35,672 nt of DNA from an uncultured Lactobacillus sp. (GTDB taxonomy: Bacteria > Bacillota > Bacilli > Lactobacillales > Lactobacillaceae). A program made the position numbers and the translations under genes. Within the stretch, counting starts at the first letter, position 1; each line of letters opens with the position of its first letter. The DNA is taken from NCBI GenBank assembly GCA_947641735.1, contig CANRQR010000012.1, forward strand, positions 1 to 35,672, read 5' to 3'. This document shows positions 8,538-15,634 of this stretch, piece after piece. The notes under the pieces were generated by a model, which worked only from the letters and a program-made list of their open reading frames with translations, did no database searches and was not told the DNA's origin.

Positions 8538-8567
8538 AAAAAAAGCCACCTGAAACAGGTGGCTTTT
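8538..8567. terminator. bidirectional terminator of bsh and of a predicted minus-strand RNA
   Basis: Perfect 12-base stem AAAAGCCACCTG (8541-8552) / CAGGTGGCTTTT (8556-8567) with loop AAA. The A-run 8538-8544 gives a 7-U tail on the minus strand and the T-run gives a 4-U tail on the plus strand, so it can stop both directions and is stronger on minus. Confidence 0.92.
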
Positions 8568-8600
8568 GTCGTATACAAGTGTTTAATTTTAGAAAGGACT
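8538..8600 (-). ncRNA. predicted small RNA, about 60 nt, convergent with bsh
   Basis: A near-consensus minus-strand promoter (8604-8632) would start RNA near 8599-8600 and run only about 60 bases before the hairpin at 8541-8567 with its 7-U tail. No reading frame of use lies between. The product would be a roughly 35-base single-stranded 5' part beginning AGUCCUUUCU, followed by the terminator hairpin. That is the form of a minimal base-pairing sRNA. No known family is recognised. It could instead be a relic promoter of a lost gene. Confidence 0.5.
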
Positions 8601-8603
8601 ATT

Positions 8604-8644
8604 ATTATAGCCTGATATCGCAATACCGTCAACCGCTCGATATC
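8604..8644 (-). promoter_or_regulatory. near-consensus sigma-A promoter with inverted-repeat operator
   Basis: On the minus strand TTGACG (8632-8627), a 17-base spacer, then TATAAT (8609-8604): 11 of 12 consensus positions. An inverted repeat GATATCG (8614-8620, within the spacer) / CGATATC (8638-8644, upstream of the -35) brackets the -35, as expected for a dimeric repressor site. The promoter lies after the lipoprotein stop and reads away from it. Confidence 0.65.
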
Positions 8645-8655
8645 CTTTTTATTAA

Positions 8656-9264
8656 TTAATTTTCTTCTTCTGACCTAATTACTTTTTTAGAGCTAGCATC
8701 AATTTCAACTTCATGTTTTGTGCTACCGGACTCTACTGTTACCTCCCAAATAGCCTTACCATCTTCCATTTTTAAGTCCCATTCCTTGGCAACACTATTT
8801 TTTACTTCTTTTTCTGCTATTTCACTAGCTTCTTTACGCGAAATTGTTTTATCTAAATCTAAACCTTTTTGTAGGTGTTCATCTAGATCAAGCTTTTCAG
8901 AACTAGATTTAATTTCCTTACCAGTTCTAGCATTGATTGTCATTTCGTATTCTTTACTCTTATCAAATCCATCGATCTCATAAACGTATCGGTTACCGTC
9001 TAACTTTAGGTTTATTTCTTTAATCTCTTTATCACTGTATTTTTCATCAAATTTGTTCAAAGCTTCAGTTTGGCTAAGCTTGATTTGACTCTTTTTTAGT
9101 GCATTTTCTGTATTACTTTTCTTATCTTTAGTTTCCTTTTTTACACTAGATTGTTTACTTTGATTTGATGAATCGTTATTACTGCACGCAGCAGCTGAAG
9201 TTCCGATAATGCCAATTACAGCTGTAGCAGCTAATAATCGGGTAATTTTATTATTTTTGCTCAT
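8656..9264 (-). CDS. PepSY-domain lipoprotein
   Basis: An exported lipoprotein of about 202 residues. The N-terminus has basic residues, a hydrophobic core (LLAATAVIGIIGT) and the lipobox SAAAC, so Cys is lipidated and the protein sits on the outer face of the membrane. A Ser/Lys/Asn-rich linker follows, then two PepSY-type modules (roughly 65-120 and 135-200), the second ending WEVTVESGSTKHEVEIDASSKKVI. PepSY domains are thought to inhibit proteases or bind ligands at the cell surface. Two adjacent ATGs exist (9267, 9264); I prefer 9264 because AAGGAG (9276-9271) is only 3 bases from 9267. A cre-like site and a TATAAT (9315-9310) lie upstream. No partner is evident among the neighbours. Confidence 0.85.
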   Translation of the reverse strand: MSKNNKITRLLAATAVIGIIGTSAAACSNNDSSNQSKQSSVKKETKDKKSNTENALKKSQIKLSQTEALNKFDEKYSDKEIKEINLKLDGNRYVYEIDGFDKSKEYEMTINARTGKEIKSSSEKLDLDEHLQKGLDLDKTISRKEASEIAEKEVKNSVAKEWDLKMEDGKAIWEVTVESGSTKHEVEIDASSKKVIRSEEEN

Positions 9265-9309
9265 CATTTTCTCCTTGAATAAAATAAAACAAAACTATAT
9301 TTGCTTTAA

Positions 9310-9343
9310 ATTATATAGTATTATTTCAATGAAAGCGATTTAT
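9310..9343 (-). promoter_or_regulatory. promoter (-10) and cre-like site of the PepSY lipoprotein gene
   Basis: TATAAT on the minus strand at 9315-9310. Just upstream, ATGAAAGCGATTTAT (9329-9343 on plus) matches the CcpA cre consensus WTGNAANCGNWNNCW at all but one defined position and overlaps the -35 region, which itself is a poor match. Carbon catabolite repression is plausible. Confidence 0.4.
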
Positions 9344-9356
9344 TTGCCTAGTAAAT

Positions 9357-9385
9357 AAAAAAGCCGATGCTCAGCATCGACTTTT
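9357..9385 (-). terminator. terminator of the prolyl-peptidase-type gene
   Basis: Stem AAAAGCCGATGC (9359-9370) / GCATCGACTTTT (9374-9385) with loop TCA. The one C/A mismatch on the plus strand becomes a G-U pair in minus-strand RNA, consistent with its place directly after the minus-strand stop codon. A-run to 9357 gives the U-tail. Confidence 0.88.
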
Positions 9386-10300
9386 CTATTCACCTTTAAA
9401 CCTACCATCTTCAACTTCACGAATAAAGTCAGCCAAGTGTTTGTAGTAAACATCTGGATTATCAACCATGTGGTGGTGACCCCCATCAGGAGTAGTAACT
9501 AGGCGTGAATTTGGAATTTCTTTTTGCATAATTTTAGCAGTAGAAATTGGCATAGTTTCATTTTCACCAAAAGTAATTAAAGTTGGTACTTTAATATTCT
9601 TAAGTTGGTCTCTAAAGTGCCAATCTTTAAGCTTACCAGTAATAACAAATTCATTATCACCTTGAAAGACATTGTAAACAGCACTTCCACCAAGATCTTT
9701 TAAGTGATAAAGCTTTGAAGGTTGCTTTCTATCAACAAAATTAATATTTAAAATTTGTACATCATCTTGGTAGCGTTGATTATCATAGTCATTATTCTTT
9801 TCGCATTCATGCATGAAATCAATTTCTGTTTGAGGAAGAACTTCTTGTCTTCTTCTATTTACAGAATCAACATACTCATCAATTTCATCAACCATTGAAG
9901 AAATAATGGCGCCCTTTAAATGCTGACCATATTTAACCGCGTATTCTTGCACTAAGAGGCCGCCCCAGCTTTGGCCAATTAAGTAGAAATTATCTAAGCC
10001 AAGCTTTTCACGCACTTCATCAACTTCATCTAAGAAGTATTCATAAGTTAAATACTTCTTAGCAATTTCTGGATCTGAGTAATCTGGTTGATCAGAATAA
10101 AGTGACCCTAGTTGATCATACATAGTTACTTGAACATTAAGTCCCTGTTTCTTTAACTGTTCTGCAGCATCTTCCCAATATTCATGATTTCCACCAGGAC
10201 CACCGTGAAGTGCTAATAGATGAATATCACCTTCGCCTTGAGTATTAGTCCACAAGTGATAACCGTTGTCTAAAGTAATAATTTTAGTACCAGTTCTCAT
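9386..10300 (-). CDS. prolyl aminopeptidase/prolinase-type alpha/beta hydrolase (family S33)
   Basis: A 304-residue cytoplasmic serine peptidase of the proline iminopeptidase family, which releases N-terminal proline or splits Pro-X dipeptides. HGGPGG (residues 33-38) is the oxyanion-hole signature, GQSWGG carries the nucleophile Ser, and the catalytic His is in GGHHHMVDNPD near residue 275 with an Asp upstream. In lactobacilli this exact type (opening MRTGTKIITLDNGYHLW) resembles the prolinase PepR/PepPN as well as PepI, so I leave the symbol empty. AAAGGAGAA is the ribosome site before ATG 10300. It is a single gene with its own terminator. The role is likely recovery of proline from casein or gut peptides. 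Confidence 0.88.
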   Translation of the reverse strand: MRTGTKIITLDNGYHLWTNTQGEGDIHLLALHGGPGGNHEYWEDAAEQLKKQGLNVQVTMYDQLGSLYSDQPDYSDPEIAKKYLTYEYFLDEVDEVREKLGLDNFYLIGQSWGGLLVQEYAVKYGQHLKGAIISSMVDEIDEYVDSVNRRRQEVLPQTEIDFMHECEKNNDYDNQRYQDDVQILNINFVDRKQPSKLYHLKDLGGSAVYNVFQGDNEFVITGKLKDWHFRDQLKNIKVPTLITFGENETMPISTAKIMQKEIPNSRLVTTPDGGHHHMVDNPDVYYKHLADFIREVEDGRFKGE

Positions 10301-10332
10301 AAAATTCTCCTTTTTAGTTTTTATTTTATATT

Positions 10333-11055
10333 TTATCTCATTTTCTTTTTAATTCCGATATGAATTGCACCAGCACCTAAATTTAATTTGGTTATTATTA
10401 CATTTTTAAAACCATCTTGCTCAAGCATTTCCTTTAAACGCGTAGCTGAAATAAATTTAGCCGTCGTATGTGATAAGTACTTATAATCGTCAACATTAGC
10501 ACCCAATAATTTAGCAAAATTAGGAAATAGTTTGAAGTAACTCTCCCACCCTAACTTAATAATTGGATTAGTTGGCTGTGAAGTCTCTAGAATTCCAACT
10601 TTTCCATCTGGCTTTAAAACCCGATAAATTTCTTTCAAAACTTGATCTGCATCCGGCACATTACGCAAACCAAAACCAATTGTTACAATATCAAAGCTTT
10701 GGTCCGGATAAGGCAAATGCATTGCATCCCCTTGCTTTAATTGAATTTCTTTTTGTAAATTTTGTACTCTGATCTTTTTGTCAGCTAAGTCGAGCATTTT
10801 TTGATTAAAATCTAGTCCAATTACATTGCCAGAAGGACCCACTTGTTTTGCAAGGGCAATTGTTAAGTCACCCGTCCCGCAACATAAGTCTAATGCAAAA
10901 TCTCCAGACGCTACTCTTAATTCTTTAAAGAACTTTTTCCGCCAGCCATTTTGTGTTCCTAAGCTAATTAGATTATTCATCTGATCATAATGCGGAGCAA
11001 CTCGTGTAAATAAATCATGAACGTCTTTTTCAGGTACCTTATTAGTTAAACTCAT
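10333..11055 (-). CDS. menG/ubiE: demethylmenaquinone / ubiquinone-type C-methyltransferase
   Basis: A 240-residue class I SAM methyltransferase. VAPHYDQMNNLISLG at the start, LDLCCGTGDLT (SAM motif I), GFGLRNVPD and LKPDGKVGILETSQP are the UbiE/MenG signatures. It would methylate demethylmenaquinone in the last step of menaquinone synthesis. I start it at ATG 11055 (MSLTNKVPEKD) instead of the in-frame ATG at 11109, because the extra 18 residues are read from the brnQ terminator hairpin and have no family counterpart. The ribosome site (GGTGAT) is weak. No other menaquinone gene is in the window; these lactobacilli are generally thought not to make menaquinone from chorismate, so the enzyme may finish a scavenged precursor or have another substrate. 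Confidence 0.88.
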   Translation of the reverse strand: MSLTNKVPEKDVHDLFTRVAPHYDQMNNLISLGTQNGWRKKFFKELRVASGDFALDLCCGTGDLTIALAKQVGPSGNVIGLDFNQKMLDLADKKIRVQNLQKEIQLKQGDAMHLPYPDQSFDIVTIGFGLRNVPDADQVLKEIYRVLKPDGKVGILETSQPTNPIIKLGWESYFKLFPNFAKLLGANVDDYKYLSHTTAKFISATRLKEMLEQDGFKNVIITKLNLGAGAIHIGIKKKMR

Positions 11056-11082
11056 TTTTATCACCAAATTTATTATCCCAAC

Positions 11083-11117
11083 AAAAAAGCTATGATTCAA
11101 ATGAACCATAGCTTTTC
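11083..11117 (-). terminator. terminator of brnQ
   Basis: AAAAGCTATGATTC / GAACCATAGCTTTT (11085-11116) around loop AAAT, one A/C mismatch on plus that is U-G in minus RNA, followed by a U6 tail. Lies right after the brnQ stop. Confidence 0.88.
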
Positions 11118-12482
11118 TTAAATTCGATTAGATTTACGACGCCAAATGTGAACTAAAATTCCAATAACTAACCCTAAGATAGTCGGTACAACCCAGGCTA
11201 GACCAACATTAGCAAATGGCAAATACTGAAGTCGAATACGACTAACTGCATTGTAGAATGGCGTTCCAGCAATTGGTGCTGGCAAGTTTGTAATTAAATC
11301 AAGGACTGCTGGTATTAAAGTTAATGCCATTGTTATTTGATAGATTACTCTATCTTTTTTGAAAAATGGTGAGAATAAAGACAAGATAATCAAAACAATT
11401 GCTAAAGGATATAAGAACATTAAGACAGGAAGCGACCAGTGAATAATTTTATCTAGTCCTAGATTTGCAGTTGCAAATGATCCGATACAAGCGATGGTTA
11501 ACCATCCCTTATAACTAAATTTTGTATAATGAGCGGAAAAATCTAGTGCAAAAGCAGCTAAAACCCCAACCGCTGTCGTTAAACAAGCTAAAAATACTAA
11601 AACAGCCAATAAAGCCTGACCAAAGATGCCAGCATAGTATCTAACGATATGGGATAACAGAACTCCGCCATCACTAGTTATTCCAAAATGTCCTAATGAC
11701 ATTGCTCCGACCATAATCAACAAAGTATAAATTACCCCGATAGCAATAACGGCTATTAAGCCAGACTTTGCTGTAATTTTTGCTGTTTCACTTTCATTGT
11801 TACCAATTAATTCTTTAATAGCTGTTACCACGGTTACGCCAAAAGCAAGACCAGCTAAAGCGTCCATCGTGTTATATCCTTCTAAAAATCCTTTTACTAT
11901 TGTCCCTTGAGCATAATCTTTACTAACGGGAACAGTTCCTAAATTACCTAACGGACGGGCAAAGGCAATAACAAAAACTAGAAATAGTAAAACTAGAAAA
12001 ATAGGATTTAAAATTTTACCTAAAGAAGATAGGATGTCACTTTCGTTATATGCAATAACAAAAACAATTGCAAAAAAGATAGCGGTAAAAATAATTAATC
12101 CGCCGCCTTGAAATTGCTTAGGAAGAAGTGGGGCTACCCCTACCGTATATGCTACAGTCGCATTTCTTGGTGCTGCAAATAACGGTCCCATTGTTAATTG
12201 GATCAAAGTCATAAACAAAAGAGCAAAAACTTTTCCTACTGGTAACCCAATTTGATAAACACCATTACTACGAGTAATAGCAACGGCTAGGAGTGAAAGT
12301 AGCGGTAAAACTACCCCAGTAATTGAAAAACCAATTGCTGCTGGTCCCCAATTTTTACCAGCAAGCTGGCCTAAATGAAGTGGGAAAATTAAGTTTCCTG
12401 CACCAAAGAATAGTGCAAAAATCATTGATGCTACAATTAAATATTGTTTTGTCGTCAGCTTCTTTTCCTGCGCTTCTTTCAA
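11118..12482 (-). CDS. brnQ: branched-chain amino acid carrier BrnQ (LIVCS family)
   Basis: A 454-residue integral membrane cation symporter for Leu, Ile and Val, with about 12 hydrophobic segments. The N-terminus KKLTTKQYLIVASMIFALFF followed by GAGNLIFPLHLG is the BrnQ signature. The start codon is TTG at 12482: GGAGG lies 7 bases upstream on the minus strand (12494-12490) and no ATG fits better. The length matches the family norm of 430-460. It is a single gene bounded by terminators on both sides. Branched-chain auxotrophy in gut lactobacilli explains its presence; no T-box or obvious CodY box was recognised upstream. Confidence 0.93.
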   Translation of the reverse strand: MKEAQEKKLTTKQYLIVASMIFALFFGAGNLIFPLHLGQLAGKNWGPAAIGFSITGVVLPLLSLLAVAITRSNGVYQIGLPVGKVFALLFMTLIQLTMGPLFAAPRNATVAYTVGVAPLLPKQFQGGGLIIFTAIFFAIVFVIAYNESDILSSLGKILNPIFLVLLFLVFVIAFARPLGNLGTVPVSKDYAQGTIVKGFLEGYNTMDALAGLAFGVTVVTAIKELIGNNESETAKITAKSGLIAVIAIGVIYTLLIMVGAMSLGHFGITSDGGVLLSHIVRYYAGIFGQALLAVLVFLACLTTAVGVLAAFALDFSAHYTKFSYKGWLTIACIGSFATANLGLDKIIHWSLPVLMFLYPLAIVLIILSLFSPFFKKDRVIYQITMALTLIPAVLDLITNLPAPIAGTPFYNAVSRIRLQYLPFANVGLAWVVPTILGLVIGILVHIWRRKSNRI

Positions 12483-12527
12483 TTATATTCCTCCAAAAAA
12501 ATCAATTATTTTTAGTATTTTAGCAAA

Positions 12528-12561
12528 AAAACGCTGTAAACTCTAGTGTTTACAACGTTTT
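12528..12561 (-). terminator. terminator of the fumarate-reductase-type flavoprotein gene
   Basis: AAAACGCTGTAAAC (12528-12541) / GTTTACAACGTTTT (12548-12561), loop TCTAGT, one C/A mismatch on plus that is G-U in minus RNA, with an A-run giving a U-tail on the minus strand. Confidence 0.85.
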
Positions 12562-12573
12562 AATCGATTAATA

Positions 12574-14424
12574 CTATTTTTCTAATTCATCATTTGCGCT
12601 ATTTGCGGCAATTCTACCAAAAGTAAAGATATCAGCAAGTGAATTTCCACCTAAACGGTTACCTGCGTGAATTCCGCCGGCTACTTCTCCAGCAGCATAT
12701 AGACCAGGAATTTGCTTACCATCTTTATCTAAGACATGAGCACCTGTATCAATCTTCAAACCACCCATAGTATGGTGGATGGCTGGCTTTCTCGGGGTTG
12801 CATAGAATGGAGCAACTTCACATTTTAGATTAAAGGCTGATTTTTCAAAATCTGGATCTTTTCCTGCTTCAACATAAGAATTATATTTTTCAATGGTCTC
12901 AACTAAAGTATCAGGATCCATTCCAACTTGTTTAGCCAAATCTTCTAAGCTATCAGCTCTAAACAAAGTTCCAGCCTTTACTTGTGCATCAATTGATTCT
13001 TGAGTTGTGTTATAAGCCGTATCTTTAATCTTGTCATCAGCAATTAAATAGAACAAGCCGCCATTATCAATAGCCGCCTTGGTTAAGACATCACGTTCTG
13101 CAAATTCATTTACGAAACGTTTTCCCTTTTGATTAACCATAATATAGTTTTCTGGTGGAGTTTGTAGACCAGTAAATAGCTCACCAGTCTTTGGATCAGA
13201 AACGGGCATCATTTGAATAAAGCCCATTCCAACTAAGTCTGCACCTGCTTCTTTACCAAGCTTAATCCCATCCCCAGTAATTGCAGGAGAATTAGTAGTG
13301 GCAATATTATCATCAATATGCTTCCAGTAAGTATTGTATTTTTGAACCATTGGCGTATTTGCCCCAAATCCACCAGCGGTTAGAATTACAGCCTCAGCAT
13401 GAACAGTGATTGTACTGCCGTCTGGTCTTTTAGCAATAACGCCTTTAACTTGACCATCTTCAATAATTAAGTGATCAGCACGAGTATCAGTCAGAATTCT
13501 GCCGCCATGATCCTTTACCCAATCACCTAACACATGAATAAAGGCATAACCCATTGGCTCAACTGGCTTGTGACCTCTTCGCCATAAGGCACCTACTGGC
13601 ATTGTTACTTGACTGCGATCAAATTTTACCCCTAAATCACTTAACCAGTGCACTGAGTCCAAGGCATTATCGATTAATTCTTTGACTAAAGCGTAGTTAC
13701 CGTGAATTTCATTTCCATTTAAGTCGGTTCTCTTACCACCTAAATAGGTTTGAATTTCATGAAGTAATTTTGAATCAAATAGATAGTCTGCACCAGAAGC
13801 TACATATTCTTTTATTTGCTTTTGTAATTTTTCAAAGTCTTCTTGATACTCTGGATCAATCTGTTCAAGTGGAGTTACTGCTAATTCTTCTAAAGTTTCT
13901 TTTTCACCGGCTAAAGCTTTAAATTGATTTTGCCAATCTGGTTCTGCCGCATTCATTGGGCCACCAGCGCGACTAGTGTTTCCCCCAATTTGCGGGAACT
14001 TTTCAAGTACGATGACATCTTTACCATGTTGAATGCTTCTAGCAGCTGCAGCTAAACCTGCACCACCAGCTCCAACAGCTACAACATCAGTCGTATAAGT
14101 TTCATCTTTAGCTCTTTGTTCTTTAGGTTTAGCACGCTTCTTCCACTCATCTGGGTCTCCACCGGCTTCACTAATTGCCAGTGCTACTCCGTCAATAACC
14201 CCGTGACTAGAAATAGTAGCACCACTAACTGTATCAACATTTAAAGTCTGATTTTCAACAATTTCTTCAGGCAAACGTCTAAATACTTCGTCAGCTACTC
14301 CCTTAGTTTCACCTTTAGCGTCCACCTTAATATCTTCAATCTTATTTTCGGAAAGAGTAACTTCCATAGGCATGAAACTTGCGCCATGTCCTTGAGCTTT
14401 TACGTTGTATTTTCCTGATTTCAT
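12574..14424 (-). CDS. cytoplasmic FMN/FAD fumarate-reductase-type flavoprotein
   Basis: A 616-residue two-domain flavoprotein. Residues 1-85 form an FMN_bind domain with [10 protein letters not shown] (Thr70), the motif to which ApbE attaches FMN through a phosphoester. Residues about 110-615 form an FAD_binding_2 domain with [14 protein letters not shown] (dinucleotide fold), [22 protein letters not shown] and [16 protein letters not shown], blocks shared by soluble fumarate reductases, urocanate reductase and related enzymes. There is no signal peptide and no haem domain, so it works in the cytoplasm. The likely role is disposal of reducing equivalents on fumarate or a similar enoate. It lies 131 bases downstream of a LysR gene on the same strand, with a palindrome at the position expected for that regulator. 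No ApbE gene is present in this window. Actual acceptor uncertain. Confidence 0.88.
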   Translation of the reverse strand: MKSGKYNVKAQGHGASFMPMEVTLSENKIEDIKVDAKGETKGVADEVFRRLPEEIVENQTLNVDTVSGATISSHGVIDGVALAISEAGGDPDEWKKRAKPKEQRAKDETYTTDVVAVGAGGAGLAAAARSIQHGKDVIVLEKFPQIGGNTSRAGGPMNAAEPDWQNQFKALAGEKETLEELAVTPLEQIDPEYQEDFEKLQKQIKEYVASGADYLFDSKLLHEIQTYLGGKRTDLNGNEIHGNYALVKELIDNALDSVHWLSDLGVKFDRSQVTMPVGALWRRGHKPVEPMGYAFIHVLGDWVKDHGGRILTDTRADHLIIEDGQVKGVIAKRPDGSTITVHAEAVILTAGGFGANTPMVQKYNTYWKHIDDNIATTNSPAITGDGIKLGKEAGADLVGMGFIQMMPVSDPKTGELFTGLQTPPENYIMVNQKGKRFVNEFAERDVLTKAAIDNGGLFYLIADDKIKDTAYNTTQESIDAQVKAGTLFRADSLEDLAKQVGMDPDTLVETIEKYNSYVEAGKDPDFEKSAFNLKCEVAPFYATPRKPAIHHTMGGLKIDTGAHVLDKDGKQIPGLYAAGEVAGGIHAGNRLGGNSLADIFTFGRIAANSANDELEK

Positions 14425-14459
14425 AATTTCCCTACCCTTTCTTAAATATTTTCACCTAA

Positions 14460-14526
14460 ATTATAAGTTATTAAATCTACAGGCTTAAATATCTTTTTTA
14501 CAAATTACTAATAACAAATTTGTTAT
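14460..14526 (-). promoter_or_regulatory. promoter and LysR-type operator of the flavoprotein gene
   Basis: The -10 TATAAT lies at 14465-14460 (minus) with no good -35, as in activator-dependent promoters. A perfect 16-base palindrome ATAACAAATTTGTTAT (14511-14526) is centred about 65 bases upstream of the predicted transcription start near 14453, the usual position of a LysR-type recognition site. Confidence 0.55.
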
Positions 14527-14555
14527 AGCGGACACAGTATGACGTCTCATTTACC

Positions 14556-15482
14556 TTATCTAATAATGGGCTGTAAATTTTTCTTTTTAAATTCTTCAAC
14601 TAAATTTTTTAAAGCTTGCGATTTTGTTTTTTCAGCTTTTGTTGCAATAAAGAAAGTAACATTAATTAAGTCATAGCTTAAGGGAAAAAGGTTAATTGGC
14701 GTTTCACCAATTCTTTTAATGATGCTAGCAGTGGAGATAGTTAATCCCATTCCATGAATTGCTAGACTAGTTGCAGTAATAATGTTTTTAGATTCTAAAA
14801 CAACTCGTGGTTCTAAATGAAATCGCTGGAAAACTCCATTGACGTGGTGCCGAATAGCCGAACCAGGAACACTTAAAACAAAAGGTTCTTGTAATAAGTC
14901 TTTTAGGTTTAAGTCATCTGGTTTAAGGATAAATTTTCCTTCCTGGTAATACGGAGATGAAGGGGAAATTACTACATAGTATCTTTCACCACCATTACTT
15001 ACAATATCTAAGCTTGAATCAATTGCTTCTGGGGTTTGACCGATATAACAGTCAATATTTCCACTCAGTAAATTTCTTTCACTTTCTCTTGGGAAGTTTT
15101 CAAAAAGCTGTATTTCTACTCGAGGATTTTTCTTTAAAAAATCTGGCAGTATTTCTGGTAGTAAATAAGTGCCTAGACTCTCTAAAATTCCAATTCTGAT
15201 GATTTCTTTATTAGGGTGTGTATATTGGGCTAATTTTTTATTTAATTGTTGTTTGTTATAAGAAATATTTTCTAAATATTGATAATACAGTAAGCCTGCT
15301 TGAGTCAATGCATAGGGCTTTTTATCCCGATCAATAATTGGCGTTCCTAAACGGTCTTCTATTCTTTTTATTAACTGGGTGAGATAGGGTTGAGAAATGT
15401 AGAGCTTTTTTGCTGCTTTCACAAAACTATCTTCTTTGAGTAATACATCAATAAAATGCTGTATTTCTTCTGGGTTATTCAT
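14556..15482 (-). CDS. LysR-family transcriptional regulator
   Basis: A 308-residue LTTR. Residues 1-60 form the winged helix-turn-helix (SFVKAAKKLYISQPYLTQLIKRIEDRLG), followed by a linker helix and a two-lobed effector domain from about residue 90 (IRIGILESLGTYLLPEILPDF, then a periplasmic-binding-protein-like fold). ATG 15482 has AAGGAAA upstream on the minus strand. It lies in the same direction as, and upstream of, the flavoprotein gene, with a palindromic site between them, so the flavoprotein is the probable target; the APC permease upstream may be another. The effector is unknown. Confidence 0.92.
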   Translation of the reverse strand: MNNPEEIQHFIDVLLKEDSFVKAAKKLYISQPYLTQLIKRIEDRLGTPIIDRDKKPYALTQAGLLYYQYLENISYNKQQLNKKLAQYTHPNKEIIRIGILESLGTYLLPEILPDFLKKNPRVEIQLFENFPRESERNLLSGNIDCYIGQTPEAIDSSLDIVSNGGERYYVVISPSSPYYQEGKFILKPDDLNLKDLLQEPFVLSVPGSAIRHHVNGVFQRFHLEPRVVLESKNIITATSLAIHGMGLTISTASIIKRIGETPINLFPLSYDLINVTFFIATKAEKTKSQALKNLVEEFKKKNLQPIIR

Positions 15483-15517
15483 TATTTATTTCCTTAATAT
15501 AGTTTTTATATTATAAA

Positions 15518-15559
15518 CAAAAGAGCTATGGATACCTCAAATTTACCATAGCTCTTTTG
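15518..15559 (-). terminator. terminator downstream of the APC permease
   Basis: Perfect 14-base stem CAAAAGAGCTATGG (15518-15531) / CCATAGCTCTTTTG (15546-15559) with a 14-base loop. It lies 76 bases after the permease stop and just ahead of the LysR promoter (TATAAT downstream on minus), so it also insulates or may modulate lysR. Confidence 0.75.
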
Positions 15560-15634
15560 CTTTACACATTAACTTGAATACAATTTAAATGTAATATTAT
15601 TAGTTATATTTTACAAGTAAAAATGTTTAATTTA

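Noticed and set aside
11056-11109. N-terminal extension of the MenG/UbiE protein
   Set aside because: The extra 18 residues are encoded by the brnQ terminator hairpin; the family start is MSLTNKVPEKD-like.
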